Assembly: GCF_030270605.1 (NCBI RefSeq)
Contig: NZ_BSYJ01000003.1
Coordinates: forward strand, 558,001 to 622,000
Length of the DNA stretch: 64,000 nt
Reading direction: 5' to 3'
Origin: Biformimicrobium ophioploci
Lineage (GTDB): Bacteria; Pseudomonadota; Gammaproteobacteria; Pseudomonadales; Cellvibrionaceae
Shown here: in pieces, positions 9,375 through 19,093 of the stretch
How positions within the stretch are numbered: position 1 is the stretch's first letter
How the letters are laid out: each line of letters begins with the position of its first letter
Notes under the pieces: model-generated
The model's database searches: none
What the model saw: only the letters and a program-made list of their open reading frames with translations
Told to the model about the DNA's origin: nothing
Program-made: the position numbers and the translations under genes

Positions 9375-10124
9375 ATGAAGAGTCTGATGAAGATCGCCGC
9401 AGTTGCGGCACTGTGCGCGCCTTTCCTGGCGCCGGTAACCGTGACTGCTGAGATCGACCCGGTCGTTGCAGAGGCAATTCGCGATCGCGTCCAGCGCGCC
9501 AACCCCAAGATGCGGCTCGGTGAGCTCAAAGAGAGCCCAATGCCCGGTATTTTCCAGGCGGAAGTTGTTGGCAACGGCACCGTGTATATCAGCAAGGATG
9601 GCGGCCACTTTGTGTTTGGCGACCTGTTTCGCGTGAGCGATGAGGGCCTGGTGAACCTGTCCGAGCTCAAGCGCCTGAAGACACGGGCAGACACCATGGC
9701 TGGGCTGAATATCGACGATATGATCGTGTTCTCGCCGGCCGGTGAAGCCAAGGCGCATATCTATGTCTTCACCGACGTGGATTGCGGCTACTGTGTAAAG
9801 CTGCACCAGGACGTGCCGAAACTGAACAAGATGGGTATCGAGGTGCGTTACCTTGCCTACCCGCGTGCGGGGCTGAATTCCGTTGCCTACCGCAAGATCG
9901 CTACCGCCTGGTGCTCGGATGACCGCAACGCGACGCTGACGCGCCTGAAGAACCGGGAGAATATTTCCATCTCGGTATGTGACAAGAACCCCATCGCGGA
10001 GCAGCTGCGCCTCGGGGATGAAGTGATTGGTGTACGTGGCACGCCGACGATCGTGATGCAGGACGGTACCGTGGTGCCCGGGTATATCCCGCCGGAAACC
10101 ATGGCCAAAGCGCTGGGTATCTAG
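9375..10124 (+). CDS. dsbC: DsbC, periplasmic disulfide isomerase
   Basis: A 249-residue secreted protein that reshuffles wrong disulfides as a homodimer kept reduced by DsbD. The signal peptide covers about residues 1-25 (ends TVTA), then an N-terminal dimerisation domain, then a thioredoxin fold with the active site CGYC (C137, C140). The second structural cysteine pair (AWCSDD, SVCDKN) and the cis-proline loop GTPTIV are also present. The frame is open back to 9246, but only the ATG at 9375 puts a signal peptide at the N-terminus. Located between xerD and hom. Confidence 0.95.
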   Translation: MKSLMKIAAVAALCAPFLAPVTVTAEIDPVVAEAIRDRVQRANPKMRLGELKESPMPGIFQAEVVGNGTVYISKDGGHFVFGDLFRVSDEGLVNLSELKRLKTRADTMAGLNIDDMIVFSPAGEAKAHIYVFTDVDCGYCVKLHQDVPKLNKMGIEVRYLAYPRAGLNSVAYRKIATAWCSDDRNATLTRLKNRENISISVCDKNPIAEQLRLGDEVIGVRGTPTIVMQDGTVVPGYIPPETMAKALGI

Positions 10125-10146
10125 CGGCCGATCCGGATTGTGCAGG

Positions 10147-10174
10147 AAGGGTGGCGAAAGCCACCCTTTTTTTA
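10147..10174 (+). terminator. Rho-independent terminator after dsbC
   Basis: AAGGGTGGC, a GAAA tetraloop, GCCACCCTT and a T run. It lies just after the dsbC stop codon. Confidence 0.92.
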
Positions 10175-10354
10175 TTCAAGTGACGAATATTCCGGCGCTG
10201 GCTGCATGGAATTTCGCCATTCTCGCCCGGCAAAGTGCCAGTCGCGCAATTACATTGACATAAATGCACTGGCCTCAGTATTGTTGACGCCGTTTTTCAT
10301 TGAATTGTTGTAATTATTGCGCGACTGCAATCGGTCGCCGGGAGTTGGGAAGTC

Positions 10355-11674
10355 TTGGGCAGCAACAAGCCGAAAGCCGTAAAAATAGGGATCTGTGGCC
10401 TGGGTACCGTTGGCAGCGGTACGGTCAATGTACTGCAGCGCAACGCGGAAGTGATAGCGGCACGCTGTGGTCGCGAGATTGAGATCGTTCAGGTGGGTGC
10501 GCGCCGCGACAATCCTGCATGTGATACCAGCGCATACAACGTCAGTCGTGAGATATTCGATGTCGCCACCAATCCGGAAGTGGATATCCTGGTGGAGCTG
10601 ATCGGCGGCACAACCGTTGCCCGCGAACTGATTCTCGCGGCCATCGAAAATGGCAAGCATATTGTCACTGCGAACAAGGCCCTGATTGCGGAATTCGGCA
10701 CTGAGATTTTCGAGGCGGCTGCACGCAAGGGTGTCACCGTAGCCTTTGAAGCCGCCGTTGCAGGCGGTATCCCGGTGATCAAGGCGCTGCGCGAGGGCCT
10801 CTCCGCGAACCAGGTGGAGTGGCTCGCCGGCATCATCAACGGGACCGGTAACTTTATCCTCACCGAGATGTGGGAAAAGGGGCGCGACTTTGGCGAGGTG
10901 CTGAAGGAAGCACAGGCGCTGGGCTACGCCGAGGCGGACCCGACCTTCGATGTGGAGGGGATCGACGCGGCGCACAAGCTGGTGATTCTGGCCTCCCTGG
11001 CGTTCGGCATCCCGCTGTCCTTCGACAAGGTGTATACCGAAGGCATTTCCCGCATCGAAACCACGGATATCCAGTACGCGGCAGAGCTCGGTTACCGCAT
11101 CAAGCACCTCGGGGTTGCGCGCCGGCGCAACGAGGGTATCGAGCTGCGTGTGCACCCGACCCTGATTCCCGAGAAGCGCCTGATAGCCAACGTCAACGGC
11201 GTGATGAATGCGGTGCTGGTAAAAGGGGACGCGGTTGGCCCAACCCTTTACTACGGCGCCGGTGCGGGCGCAGAGGCGACCGCATCTGCGGTCATCGCCG
11301 ATATAGTGGATATTGCGCGTACCCTCGAGGTCTTGCCCGGGCAGCGCGTTGCACCGTCCGGCTTTTTCAGTGACAGCCATTGCTCCTCCGGTGTGCTGCC
11401 GGTGGACGATGTGGAAACCGCCTACTACCTGCGTATGTCTGCCCACGATAAGCCGGGTGTAATGTCGCAGGTTGCCAGCATCTGCTCGGACGAGGGCATC
11501 AGCATCGAGGCGCTGATCCAGCATGAGCCGGGTGAGGGTGAAGACCATGTGCCGGTTGTCATCCTGACCAGTCGCGTGCAGGAAGCAAAGCTGCAGTCGG
11601 CGGTGCGCAAGATCGAGGCGCTGGACAGTATCGCCGGTGCCGTTACCCGGATTCGGGTAGAATCCCTGGGGTAA
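10355..11674 (+). CDS. hom: Homoserine dehydrogenase
   Basis: A 439-residue monofunctional enzyme that reduces aspartate semialdehyde to homoserine for threonine and methionine synthesis. The NAD(P)-binding motif GICGLGTVGSGTV is at residues 12-24, the catalytic region includes FEAAVAGGIPVI and GYAEADPTFDVEGIDAAHKL, and a C-terminal ACT domain (about 365-435, starting SAHDKPGVMSQVASI) suggests feedback control by threonine. The start is a TTG at 10355 preceded by GGAGTTGGG. thrC follows 44 bases downstream. Confidence 0.95.
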   Translation: MGSNKPKAVKIGICGLGTVGSGTVNVLQRNAEVIAARCGREIEIVQVGARRDNPACDTSAYNVSREIFDVATNPEVDILVELIGGTTVARELILAAIENGKHIVTANKALIAEFGTEIFEAAARKGVTVAFEAAVAGGIPVIKALREGLSANQVEWLAGIINGTGNFILTEMWEKGRDFGEVLKEAQALGYAEADPTFDVEGIDAAHKLVILASLAFGIPLSFDKVYTEGISRIETTDIQYAAELGYRIKHLGVARRRNEGIELRVHPTLIPEKRLIANVNGVMNAVLVKGDAVGPTLYYGAGAGAEATASAVIADIVDIARTLEVLPGQRVAPSGFFSDSHCSSGVLPVDDVETAYYLRMSAHDKPGVMSQVASICSDEGISIEALIQHEPGEGEDHVPVVILTSRVQEAKLQSAVRKIEALDSIAGAVTRIRVESLG

Positions 11675-11718
11675 CCCGCTGACGGGATGGATACAGTTTT
11701 TCAAGGGATGTCGAATTC

Positions 11719-13107
11719 GTGAAGTTTATCAGTACCCGCGGCCGCGCTCCGGCTGCCAGCTTTTCTGAAGTAGTACTTGCAGGTCTGGCCGGTGACGGTG
11801 GCCTCTATGTGCCCGAGGAGCTGCCAAAATTCAGCCGCGAAGAAATTGCGGCAATGGCCGGCATGGATTACGTGCAGCTGGCGCGCACTGTCATGCGCCC
11901 GTTTGTCGCGGAAGACCTGACGGAAGAAGAGCTGGACGGGCTGGTTGAGCGCGCATACGAAACCTTCAACCACAAGGCGATTGCGCCGCTGGTTCAGCTG
12001 GATCACAACCTGTGGGTGCAGGAGCTTTTTCACGGCCCGACGCTCGCGTTCAAGGATTTTGCACTGCAGTTTCTCGGCCAGCTGTTCGACCTGCTACTGA
12101 AAAAGCGCGGTGAAAAAGTGGTGGTCATGGGGGCGACCTCCGGGGACACCGGTTCGGCGGCGATCGAAGGTTGTCGTCACTGCGAGAACATCGATATCTT
12201 CATATTGCATCCGCACCAGCGCGTATCCGAGGTACAGCGCCGGCAGATGACCACGATTCTGTCGGACAACGTCTACAATATCGCGTTGCAGGGCAATTTC
12301 GATGATTGCCAGCGCATGGTCAAGGCCAGTTTTGCGGACCAGTCCTTCCTGCCAGACGGGCGGCGCCTGGTGGCAGTCAACTCGATCAACTGGGCCCGCA
12401 TCATGGCCCAGATCGTCTACTACTTTTATGCCGCATTGCACCTGGGCGCGCCGGCGCGAGCGGTCAACTTCTCCGTGCCCACCGGAAACTTTGGCGATAT
12501 ATTTGCCGGTTACCTCGCGCGCGGTATGGGCCTGCCGGTGGAGCAGCTGATCGTTGCCACCAATGCCAACGACATCCTGCACCGCTGCCTGAGCGCCAAT
12601 GATCACAGTCGCAAGCCGCTGCAGCACAGTCTTTCCCCGAGTATGGATATCATGGTGTCCAGCAACTTCGAGCGCCTGCTGTTCGATCTCTATGGTCGCG
12701 ACGGCAATGCCATTGCTGAGCTCATGCGGCACCAGGGCGGTGAAATGAAGCTGGCAGCGGAAGTCGTGGAGCGCGCGGCCGCACTGTTCAGTTCGCACCG
12801 GGTTGACGATGCCGGCACGGTGGCTGCGATTCGCAACATCAGTGAGGAAACCGGGTACCTCGCAGACCCGCACACCGCAATCGGTATCGAGGCGGCCAGG
12901 CAGTGCCGGCGCGATCCAGCCCAGCCAATGGTCTGCCTGGCGACGGCGCACCCGGTCAAGTTCCCGGAAGCGGTGCAGAAGGCGCTGTCGGGCCAGGAAT
13001 TGCCGCTGCCATCCCATCTGGCCGACCTGTTTGAGCGCGAGGAGCGCTATGAAGTCCTGCCGGATGATATGATGGTGGTTCACAAATTTATGGCCGAATC
13101 CCTGTAG
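11719..13107 (+). CDS. thrC: Threonine synthase
   Basis: A 462-residue PLP enzyme that converts O-phosphohomoserine to threonine. The N-terminal STRG motif and the PLP-lysine motif HGPTLAFKDFALQF (K112) are intact, as is GATSGDTGSAAIEG, which holds the phosphate. The start codon is GTG at 11719. It forms an operon with hom; the pair is found in this place in Pseudomonas. Confidence 0.96.
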   Translation: MKFISTRGRAPAASFSEVVLAGLAGDGGLYVPEELPKFSREEIAAMAGMDYVQLARTVMRPFVAEDLTEEELDGLVERAYETFNHKAIAPLVQLDHNLWVQELFHGPTLAFKDFALQFLGQLFDLLLKKRGEKVVVMGATSGDTGSAAIEGCRHCENIDIFILHPHQRVSEVQRRQMTTILSDNVYNIALQGNFDDCQRMVKASFADQSFLPDGRRLVAVNSINWARIMAQIVYYFYAALHLGAPARAVNFSVPTGNFGDIFAGYLARGMGLPVEQLIVATNANDILHRCLSANDHSRKPLQHSLSPSMDIMVSSNFERLLFDLYGRDGNAIAELMRHQGGEMKLAAEVVERAAALFSSHRVDDAGTVAAIRNISEETGYLADPHTAIGIEAARQCRRDPAQPMVCLATAHPVKFPEAVQKALSGQELPLPSHLADLFEREERYEVLPDDMMVVHKFMAESL

Positions 13108-13171
13108 GCCGCCGGTTCACGGCGCCAGCGGGGCCCGGTCGCGATTCGAAGCGATTTCCCGTTGGCTGGCA

Positions 13172-14905
13172 ATGTCTGAAAAACTGATCCAGAGACGGCC
13201 GGTGGATGTATCCTCCGGCCGTTTTTCGTCCGAAACCCCCGAACTGATCCAGCGTATTCTGCTGGCCCGCGATATCCACAGCGAAGCCGCGCTGGAACAC
13301 GGCCTGTCTGCACTGTCCGCGCCAAAGGCCATGCGTGGCCTGGACGCTGCTGTGGCTATCCTGGCGGATGCGGTGACCGCTGGACGGCGCCTGCTGGTGG
13401 TGGGGGACTTCGATGCGGACGGGGCTACCAGCAGCGCACTGACTGTACTTGCGCTGCGGGCCATGGGTGCCGCCAGCATAGAGTTTCTGGTACCCAACCG
13501 GTTTGAATACGGCTATGGCCTGACGCCCGAGATCGTGCAGGTCGCGGCGGACTACACCCCGGATGTACTGATTACCGTGGACAACGGTATTGCCAGTATC
13601 GATGGCGTTGCCGCAGCCAAGGCACGTGGCTGGCAGGTGGTGGTGACCGATCATCACCTGGCCGGCGCACAGCTGCCCGACGCCGATGCCATCGTCAATC
13701 CCAACCAGCCCGACTGTGGTTTTCCGAGCAAGAGCCTGGCCGGTGTCGGCGTGATCTTTTATGTGCTCAGTTGCCTGCGCACCGAACTGCTGCAGCGCGG
13801 CTGGTTCGAGGACCAGGGTATCCCGGTACCGAATATGGCGGAGTACCTGGATATTGTCGCGCTGGGCACGGTGGCGGATGTGGTACCGCTCGATCGCAAC
13901 AACCGCGTGCTGGTCCATCAGGGGCTGGAGCGCATTCGCGCCGGTCGCTGCCGCCCGGGTATTTCTGCGCTACTGCAGGTTGCCGGCAAGGAGCAGCGCC
14001 GGGTGGCCAGTTCGGATATCGGGTTTGCGCTGGGCCCGCGCATCAATGCGGCGGGGCGCCTGGATGACATCAGTACCGGTATTCGCTGCCTGATGGCTGA
14101 AGACTGGAATGAGGCCCTCGAGCTGGCAACCGAGCTGGATAGCCTGAATCGCGATCGCAAGGCCATTGAGGCAGGGATGCAGCGCGAGGCCCTGGCAGCG
14201 CTGGAGGGTATCGGTCTCGACGGTGACCTGCCGTGGAGCCTATGTATATACGATGCCGAATGGCACCAGGGTGTGGTGGGTATTCTGGCGAGCCGCCTGA
14301 AAGACCGCTTCCATCGCCCGGTGATCGTGTTTGCCGATGGTGACAACAACCTGGTCAAGGGTTCCGCGCGCTCGATTCCCTGTCTGCATATCCGCGATGC
14401 GCTGGATGACGTGGCCACCAGTCACCCGGGGTTGTTGTCCAAATTCGGTGGGCACGCCATGGCCGCTGGCCTCAGCCTGCCGAAGGAAAATCTCGAGGCC
14501 TTTCGCACCGCGTTCGAGCAGGCGGTGCGGGGCAGGCTCAGCAGCGACGACCTGCGCGCGGTAATCGACAGTGATGGTGAGCTGTCGCCGGCAGAGTTCA
14601 ACCTGGAGCTGGCCTGGCAACTCAAGTACCTGGCGCCCTGGGGGCAGGCCTTTCCGGAGCCGGTGTTCGACGGTGAGTTCGAACTGTTACAGCAGCGCAT
14701 CGTCGGTGAGCGCCACCTGAAGATGGTACTGGCACCGGCCGGGTATCCGCAGCAGGCGATCGACGCCATCGCGTTCAATGTGGATACGGAGTTGTGGCCC
14801 AACAACGCTGCCCGCAGGGTCAGGCTTGCCTACAAGCTGGATATCAACGAATATCGCGGCCGCCAATCTGTACAACTGCTGGTGGATTACCTGTGTCCGG
14901 TGTAG
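13172..14905 (+). CDS. recJ: RecJ, single-stranded-DNA 5'-3' exonuclease
   Basis: A 577-residue DHH-family nuclease acting in RecF recombination, mismatch and base-excision repair. The DHH metal motifs DFDADGATSSA (79-89) and VVTDHHLAG are present, followed by a DHHA1 domain with FGGHAMAAGLSL and a C-terminal OB-like region. Length fits E. coli RecJ (577). Unlike E. coli, where prfB and lysS follow directly, these genes lie 40 kb downstream here. Confidence 0.96.
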   Translation: MSEKLIQRRPVDVSSGRFSSETPELIQRILLARDIHSEAALEHGLSALSAPKAMRGLDAAVAILADAVTAGRRLLVVGDFDADGATSSALTVLALRAMGAASIEFLVPNRFEYGYGLTPEIVQVAADYTPDVLITVDNGIASIDGVAAAKARGWQVVVTDHHLAGAQLPDADAIVNPNQPDCGFPSKSLAGVGVIFYVLSCLRTELLQRGWFEDQGIPVPNMAEYLDIVALGTVADVVPLDRNNRVLVHQGLERIRAGRCRPGISALLQVAGKEQRRVASSDIGFALGPRINAAGRLDDISTGIRCLMAEDWNEALELATELDSLNRDRKAIEAGMQREALAALEGIGLDGDLPWSLCIYDAEWHQGVVGILASRLKDRFHRPVIVFADGDNNLVKGSARSIPCLHIRDALDDVATSHPGLLSKFGGHAMAAGLSLPKENLEAFRTAFEQAVRGRLSSDDLRAVIDSDGELSPAEFNLELAWQLKYLAPWGQAFPEPVFDGEFELLQQRIVGERHLKMVLAPAGYPQQAIDAIAFNVDTELWPNNAARRVRLAYKLDINEYRGRQSVQLLVDYLCPV

Positions 14906-15840
14906 CGATCAACAAACAAACACGAGCCGAAGGCCTGCTGCTGGTCGCAGCACTGCTTTGGGGCATTGCCTTTGTCCCGCAGAAAATAGCCATGGATCAT
15001 ATCGAGCCATTGGCATTCAACGCCTGGCGATTCCTGCTGGGTGGGCTGCTGCTGATTCCGGTGGTGTACTGGATGTCCGGTCGCCGTGAGGGGCAGGGCA
15101 GTCGCGATGTGATTTACAGCTGGCGGGCCTGCCTGCCGGGTGGTGCGGTGCTGGGCGTGTGGCTGTTCCTCGGGGCAGCGCTGCAACAGGCAGGCCTGCT
15201 CTATACCACCGCCGGACGCGCGGGTTTTATTACCGGGTTCTACCTGCTGCTGGTGCCGTTGATGGGGCTGGCGCTAGGCCATCGCACCAACCGCGGCACC
15301 TGGATGGGAATCGCCATGGCGATGGTGGGGCTGTACCTGCTCAGCGACCTGGAAAGCGAGGCCCAGCTGGTGGGGGATATGATGGTCTTTGCCAGCGCCT
15401 TCGTATTCGCCGCGCAGGTACTGACCGCAGACTTTCTCGTCGACCGCTTCGATGCGCTGCGCCTGTCGGCTATCCAGTTCCTGGTGTGCGGGCTCCTGTC
15501 GGCGATTGCGTCCGCGTTTCTTGAAGACGCGAAGCTGGCCCATGCCGCCGCGGCGTTCTGGCCGATTGTCTATCTCGTGATTTTTTCCACCGCCATCGGA
15601 TTTACATTCCAGCTGCTGGGCCAGCGCGATGCGCACCCCTCCCATGCAACGGTGATCCTGAGTCTCGAATCGGTATTCGCGCTGGCGGCTGGCTGGCTGT
15701 TCCTGAATGAATACCTGAACTGGGTCGAGCTTGCCGGTTGCGGCCTGATGGCGGCTGGCATGCTGATCAGTCACTTTGGCAACGACCACGCTGTGGCGGA
15801 GCCGGCCCACGGTGGCGTGGTGCCCGGAGAAGCCGAGTGA
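14893..15840 (+). CDS. EamA/DMT-family transporter
   Basis: A protein of about 315 residues with ten hydrophobic helices arranged as two EamA repeats, starting LLLVAALLWGIAFVPQKIAMDHI and, in the second half, SAFVFAAQVLTADFLVDRF and SLESVFALAAGWLFLNEYLNW. This superfamily exports metabolites such as amino acids or nucleosides; the substrate cannot be read from sequence. I chose the GTG at 14893, which overlaps the recJ stop by 13 bases; an ATG at 14794 lies too deep inside recJ. It is coupled to the LysE gene by a GTGA overlap. Confidence 0.88.
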   Translation: MSGVAINKQTRAEGLLLVAALLWGIAFVPQKIAMDHIEPLAFNAWRFLLGGLLLIPVVYWMSGRREGQGSRDVIYSWRACLPGGAVLGVWLFLGAALQQAGLLYTTAGRAGFITGFYLLLVPLMGLALGHRTNRGTWMGIAMAMVGLYLLSDLESEAQLVGDMMVFASAFVFAAQVLTADFLVDRFDALRLSAIQFLVCGLLSAIASAFLEDAKLAHAAAAFWPIVYLVIFSTAIGFTFQLLGQRDAHPSHATVILSLESVFALAAGWLFLNEYLNWVELAGCGLMAAGMLISHFGNDHAVAEPAHGGVVPGEAE

Positions 15841-16463
15841 TCGACAGCGCGGCCCTGGCCCTGTTTGTGCCGACCTTTTTCTTTGTCTCGCTCACCCCGG
15901 GCATGTGCATGACCCTGGCTCTGACACTGGGTATGCAGGTGGGGGTGCGGCGCACCATGTGGATGATGATTGGTGAGCTGGCGGGGGTAGGTCTTGTTGC
16001 CGTTTCCGCCGTGGTGGGGGTGGCAGCACTGATGTTGCGCTACCCGGATTTCTTCTTCTATTTCAAGCTGGCCGGCGGTGCCTACCTCGGCTGGCTGGGT
16101 GTGCAGATGTGGCGCTCGCGCGGCACCATGGCGCTGCAGGTAGATGGTGACCCGGCGTCCGCAGGGCTGTCGCGCATGCAGCTGGTGACCCAGGGCTTTA
16201 TCACTGCGGTCGCCAACCCGAAAGGCTGGGCCTTCTTCATCGCATTGTTACCTCCGTTCATCTCAAGCGAACTCCCGCTGGTCCCTCAACTTGCGGTGCT
16301 GTTGAGCATCATCCTGCTGCTGGAGCTGGTCTGTATGCTGATCTACGCAAGCGGGGGCAAGACCCTCGGCAGGCTGCTGGGGCAGGCGGGCAACGTACGT
16401 CTGGTCAACCGTGTGGCCGGTTCCCTGATGCTGGGCGTGGGTGTCTGGCTGGCCGCCGGCTAG
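15837..16463 (+). CDS. LysE/RhtB-family amino-acid exporter
   Basis: A 208-residue inner-membrane protein with six hydrophobic helices and the family N-terminus (ALFVPTFFFVSLTPGMCMTLALTLGMQVGVRR), where the SxTPG motif is diagnostic. Members export lysine, threonine or homoserine lactones. The GTG at 15837 overlaps the stop of the preceding EamA gene by 4 bases (GTGA), so the two exporters are translationally coupled. Proximity to hom and thrC hints at threonine or homoserine export, but this is only inference. Confidence 0.88.
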   Translation: MIDSAALALFVPTFFFVSLTPGMCMTLALTLGMQVGVRRTMWMMIGELAGVGLVAVSAVVGVAALMLRYPDFFFYFKLAGGAYLGWLGVQMWRSRGTMALQVDGDPASAGLSRMQLVTQGFITAVANPKGWAFFIALLPPFISSELPLVPQLAVLLSIILLLELVCMLIYASGGKTLGRLLGQAGNVRLVNRVAGSLMLGVGVWLAAG

Positions 16464-16647
16464 CGTTCGCCTGCGGCAATAGGCCACAGCCAGTCATCCT
16501 GGCAAGCCCCTCGTTTCCCCTGAAAACCTGCTAGAATCGGCGCCATTTTCCGGCCGGTGTTTATTTTTGCGCCAAAGTGGGCATCGTATGATGACCGCTG
16601 CGGCGTGACCGGTCGCTTCGATAAAAACCGATAGTGTTAGGTTGCCT

Positions 16648-19011
16648 ATGAAAATCACGAGCCTGATCCAGCGCCTGGGCACCGCCCTGGTGGCTTCTGT
16701 TGTGGCGGCGGGCGCGCTTGCTGCGGACCCGCTCAATGTCACCGGAGACAAGTTCCGCCAGCTGGAAGAACTGCTGCCGACCCCGAACACCTATCGCGCC
16801 GCATCTGGTGCGCCGGGGCACGAGTACTGGCAGCAGCAGGCGGATTACGATATCCGTGTTTCCCTGGATGACAGCAAGCAGCGCATTACCGCCTCCGAGA
16901 CCATCACCTACACCAACAACTCGCCGGATACCCTGCGTTACCTGTGGGTGCAGCTGGACCAGAATCGCTTCAAGCCGAACTCTGCCGGCAACCTGGCGCG
17001 TCCGACGGTGATGGATCCGGCCATGCCGGATACTGTTTCCTTCCGCAGCTTCCGCGCGGAAATGGTGTCCAAAGATTTCAAGGGCGGTTACGACATCACC
17101 AAGGTGGCCGATGCAAGGGGCAAGCCGCTCCAGCATGCCATTGTGGATACCGGCCTGCGTATTGACCTGCCGCAGCCGCTGAAGAGCGGCGACAAGGTCA
17201 CTTTCCAGATAGATTGGGAATTCAACATCATTGAGCAGAAGGCCCTGAATGGTCGTTCCGGCTGGGAGTTCTTCGAGCGCGATGGCAACTACCTGTACGA
17301 GCTGGCGCAGTGGTTCCCGCGTATGGCGGCCTACAACGACGTTTCCGGTTGGCAGAACAAGCAGTTCCTGGGGCGCGGCGAATTCGCGCTGGAGTTCGGC
17401 GACTATCGCGTAGCCATCGAAGTGCCCGCTGATCACGTGGTGGCTTCCACGGGCGTACTGCAGAATCCGGAAGAAGTTCTGACCCGCACCCAGCGCCAGC
17501 GCCTTGAAAAAGCGCGTACCGCGAAAAAGCCGGTGATGATCATCACCAAGGAAGAGGCGCTCGAAAACGAGAAGAGCAAGTCCAGTGATCGCAAGACCTG
17601 GGTATTCGAAGCCGAGAATGTGCGCGACTTTGCCTGGGCTTCCTCGCGCAAGTTCCTGTGGGATGCGCAGGGCTACAAGAAGGGCGGCACCGATACCATG
17701 GCCATGTCCTTCTACCCGGAAGAGGGTACGCCGCTGTGGGACAAGTATTCCACCGAAGCCATCATCCACACCATGGAAGTGTATAACCGCTACAGCTTCG
17801 ATTATCCGTACCCGACTTCCATTTCCGTGAACGGCCCGGTGGGCGGCATGGAATACCCGATGATCACCTTCAACGGCCCGCGCCCGGAAATCGACGAGGA
17901 AGACCGCTCCAAGCGTACTTACTCGCGCCGCACCAAGTACGGCCTGATTTCCGTGATCATCCACGAGGTGGGGCACAACTATTACCCGATGATCATCAAC
18001 TCCGACGAGCGTCAGTGGACCTGGATGGATGAGGGCCTGAATACCTACGTGCAGTACCTGGCCGAGCAGGAGTGGGAAGAGAAGTATCCTTCCCGCCGTG
18101 GCGATGCGCGCAAGATCATCGAGTACATGAAGAGCGAGAACCAGGTGCCGATCATGACGAACTCGGAGTCTATCCTGCAGTTCGGCAACAATGCCTACGG
18201 CAAGCCGGCCACCGCGCTCAATATCCTGCGAGAATCCGTAATGGGCCGCGAGCTGTTCGACTTCGCCTTCCGCGAGTACGCGCAGCGCTGGAAGTTCAAG
18301 CGGCCGATGCCGGCCGACTTCTTCCGTACCATGGAAGACGCATCCGGTATGGATCTGGACTGGTTCTGGCGCGGCTGGTTCTACACCACCGACAACGTCG
18401 ACATCAGCCTGGACGCGGTGCGCCACTACACTGTGGGCACCAAGAACCCGGATGTGGAAGGCCCGTGGAAACGCGAGCAGTTCGAGGCGCAGCCGGAATC
18501 CGTGACCCCGCAGAAGAATCGCAACATGTCGCGTCTGGTGGATATCAAGCCGGAGCTGGGGGATTTCTACAACGAGCACGATGAGTTCGACGTATCCAAT
18601 GCGGATCGCAACAGCTACCAGTCCATGCTCAAGGGCCTGGAAGACTGGGAGAAAGACTTGCTGGCGGTCGAGCACAATGTATACGTACTGGATTTCAGCA
18701 ATATCGGTGGCCTGGTTATGCCGCTGTTCCTGCAGCTGAACTATGAAGATGGAACCTCCGAGGAGCTGCGTATCCCGGCGGAAATCTGGGCGCGCAACCC
18801 GGCCCAGACGTCCAAGATGATCGTTCGCGACAAGGGCAAGATCCTGCGCTCCGTGGTGCTGGACCCGCACTGGGAGACTGCAGACGTGAACCCGGATAAC
18901 AACCACTATCCGCGCAAGATCATCAAGTCCCGCCTGGAGCTGTTCAAGCAGGAGAAGTCACGCAACCTGATGAAGGACTGGCAGGCAGAGCTGGAGAAAG
19001 ACGACGAGTAA
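16648..19011 (+). CDS. Secreted M1-family zinc aminopeptidase
   Basis: A 787-residue protein with a signal peptide (about 1-27, ending GALAADP) and a gluzincin catalytic centre: HEVGH at 439-443 and the third zinc ligand E462 in WMDEGLNTY, giving the HExxH-x18-E spacing of M1 peptidases. A GGMEYPMI segment corresponds to the GxMEN substrate-binding motif, with Tyr in place of Asn. It probably trims peptides in the periplasm or outside the cell, suiting the peptide ABC transporter downstream. Start ATG at 16648 chosen over a TTG at 16642. Confidence 0.92.
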   Translation: MKITSLIQRLGTALVASVVAAGALAADPLNVTGDKFRQLEELLPTPNTYRAASGAPGHEYWQQQADYDIRVSLDDSKQRITASETITYTNNSPDTLRYLWVQLDQNRFKPNSAGNLARPTVMDPAMPDTVSFRSFRAEMVSKDFKGGYDITKVADARGKPLQHAIVDTGLRIDLPQPLKSGDKVTFQIDWEFNIIEQKALNGRSGWEFFERDGNYLYELAQWFPRMAAYNDVSGWQNKQFLGRGEFALEFGDYRVAIEVPADHVVASTGVLQNPEEVLTRTQRQRLEKARTAKKPVMIITKEEALENEKSKSSDRKTWVFEAENVRDFAWASSRKFLWDAQGYKKGGTDTMAMSFYPEEGTPLWDKYSTEAIIHTMEVYNRYSFDYPYPTSISVNGPVGGMEYPMITFNGPRPEIDEEDRSKRTYSRRTKYGLISVIIHEVGHNYYPMIINSDERQWTWMDEGLNTYVQYLAEQEWEEKYPSRRGDARKIIEYMKSENQVPIMTNSESILQFGNNAYGKPATALNILRESVMGRELFDFAFREYAQRWKFKRPMPADFFRTMEDASGMDLDWFWRGWFYTTDNVDISLDAVRHYTVGTKNPDVEGPWKREQFEAQPESVTPQKNRNMSRLVDIKPELGDFYNEHDEFDVSNADRNSYQSMLKGLEDWEKDLLAVEHNVYVLDFSNIGGLVMPLFLQLNYEDGTSEELRIPAEIWARNPAQTSKMIVRDKGKILRSVVLDPHWETADVNPDNNHYPRKIIKSRLELFKQEKSRNLMKDWQAELEKDDE

Positions 19012-19032
19012 ACCGCTCGGACGTTAGAATAG

Positions 19033-19060
19033 AGGGGTCGCTACGGCGGCCCCTTTTTTT
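19033..19060 (+). terminator. Rho-independent terminator after the M1 peptidase gene
   Basis: GGGGTCGC and GCGGCCCC pair around a TACG tetraloop, followed by seven T. It separates the peptidase from the DUF6702 gene. Confidence 0.9.
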
Positions 19061-19093
19061 GGTTGGATCACGTCGTTTAACGGGGATAGTGTT

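Noticed and set aside
8165-9751. 528-residue minus-strand open frame
   Set aside because: Lies opposite xerD and the start of dsbC, both with full catalytic motifs; no domain is seen in the antisense product.
16561-18906. 781-residue minus-strand open frame
   Set aside because: Exact antisense of the M1 peptidase gene, whose HExxH-x18-E site is certain. The long open frame results from biased codon use.
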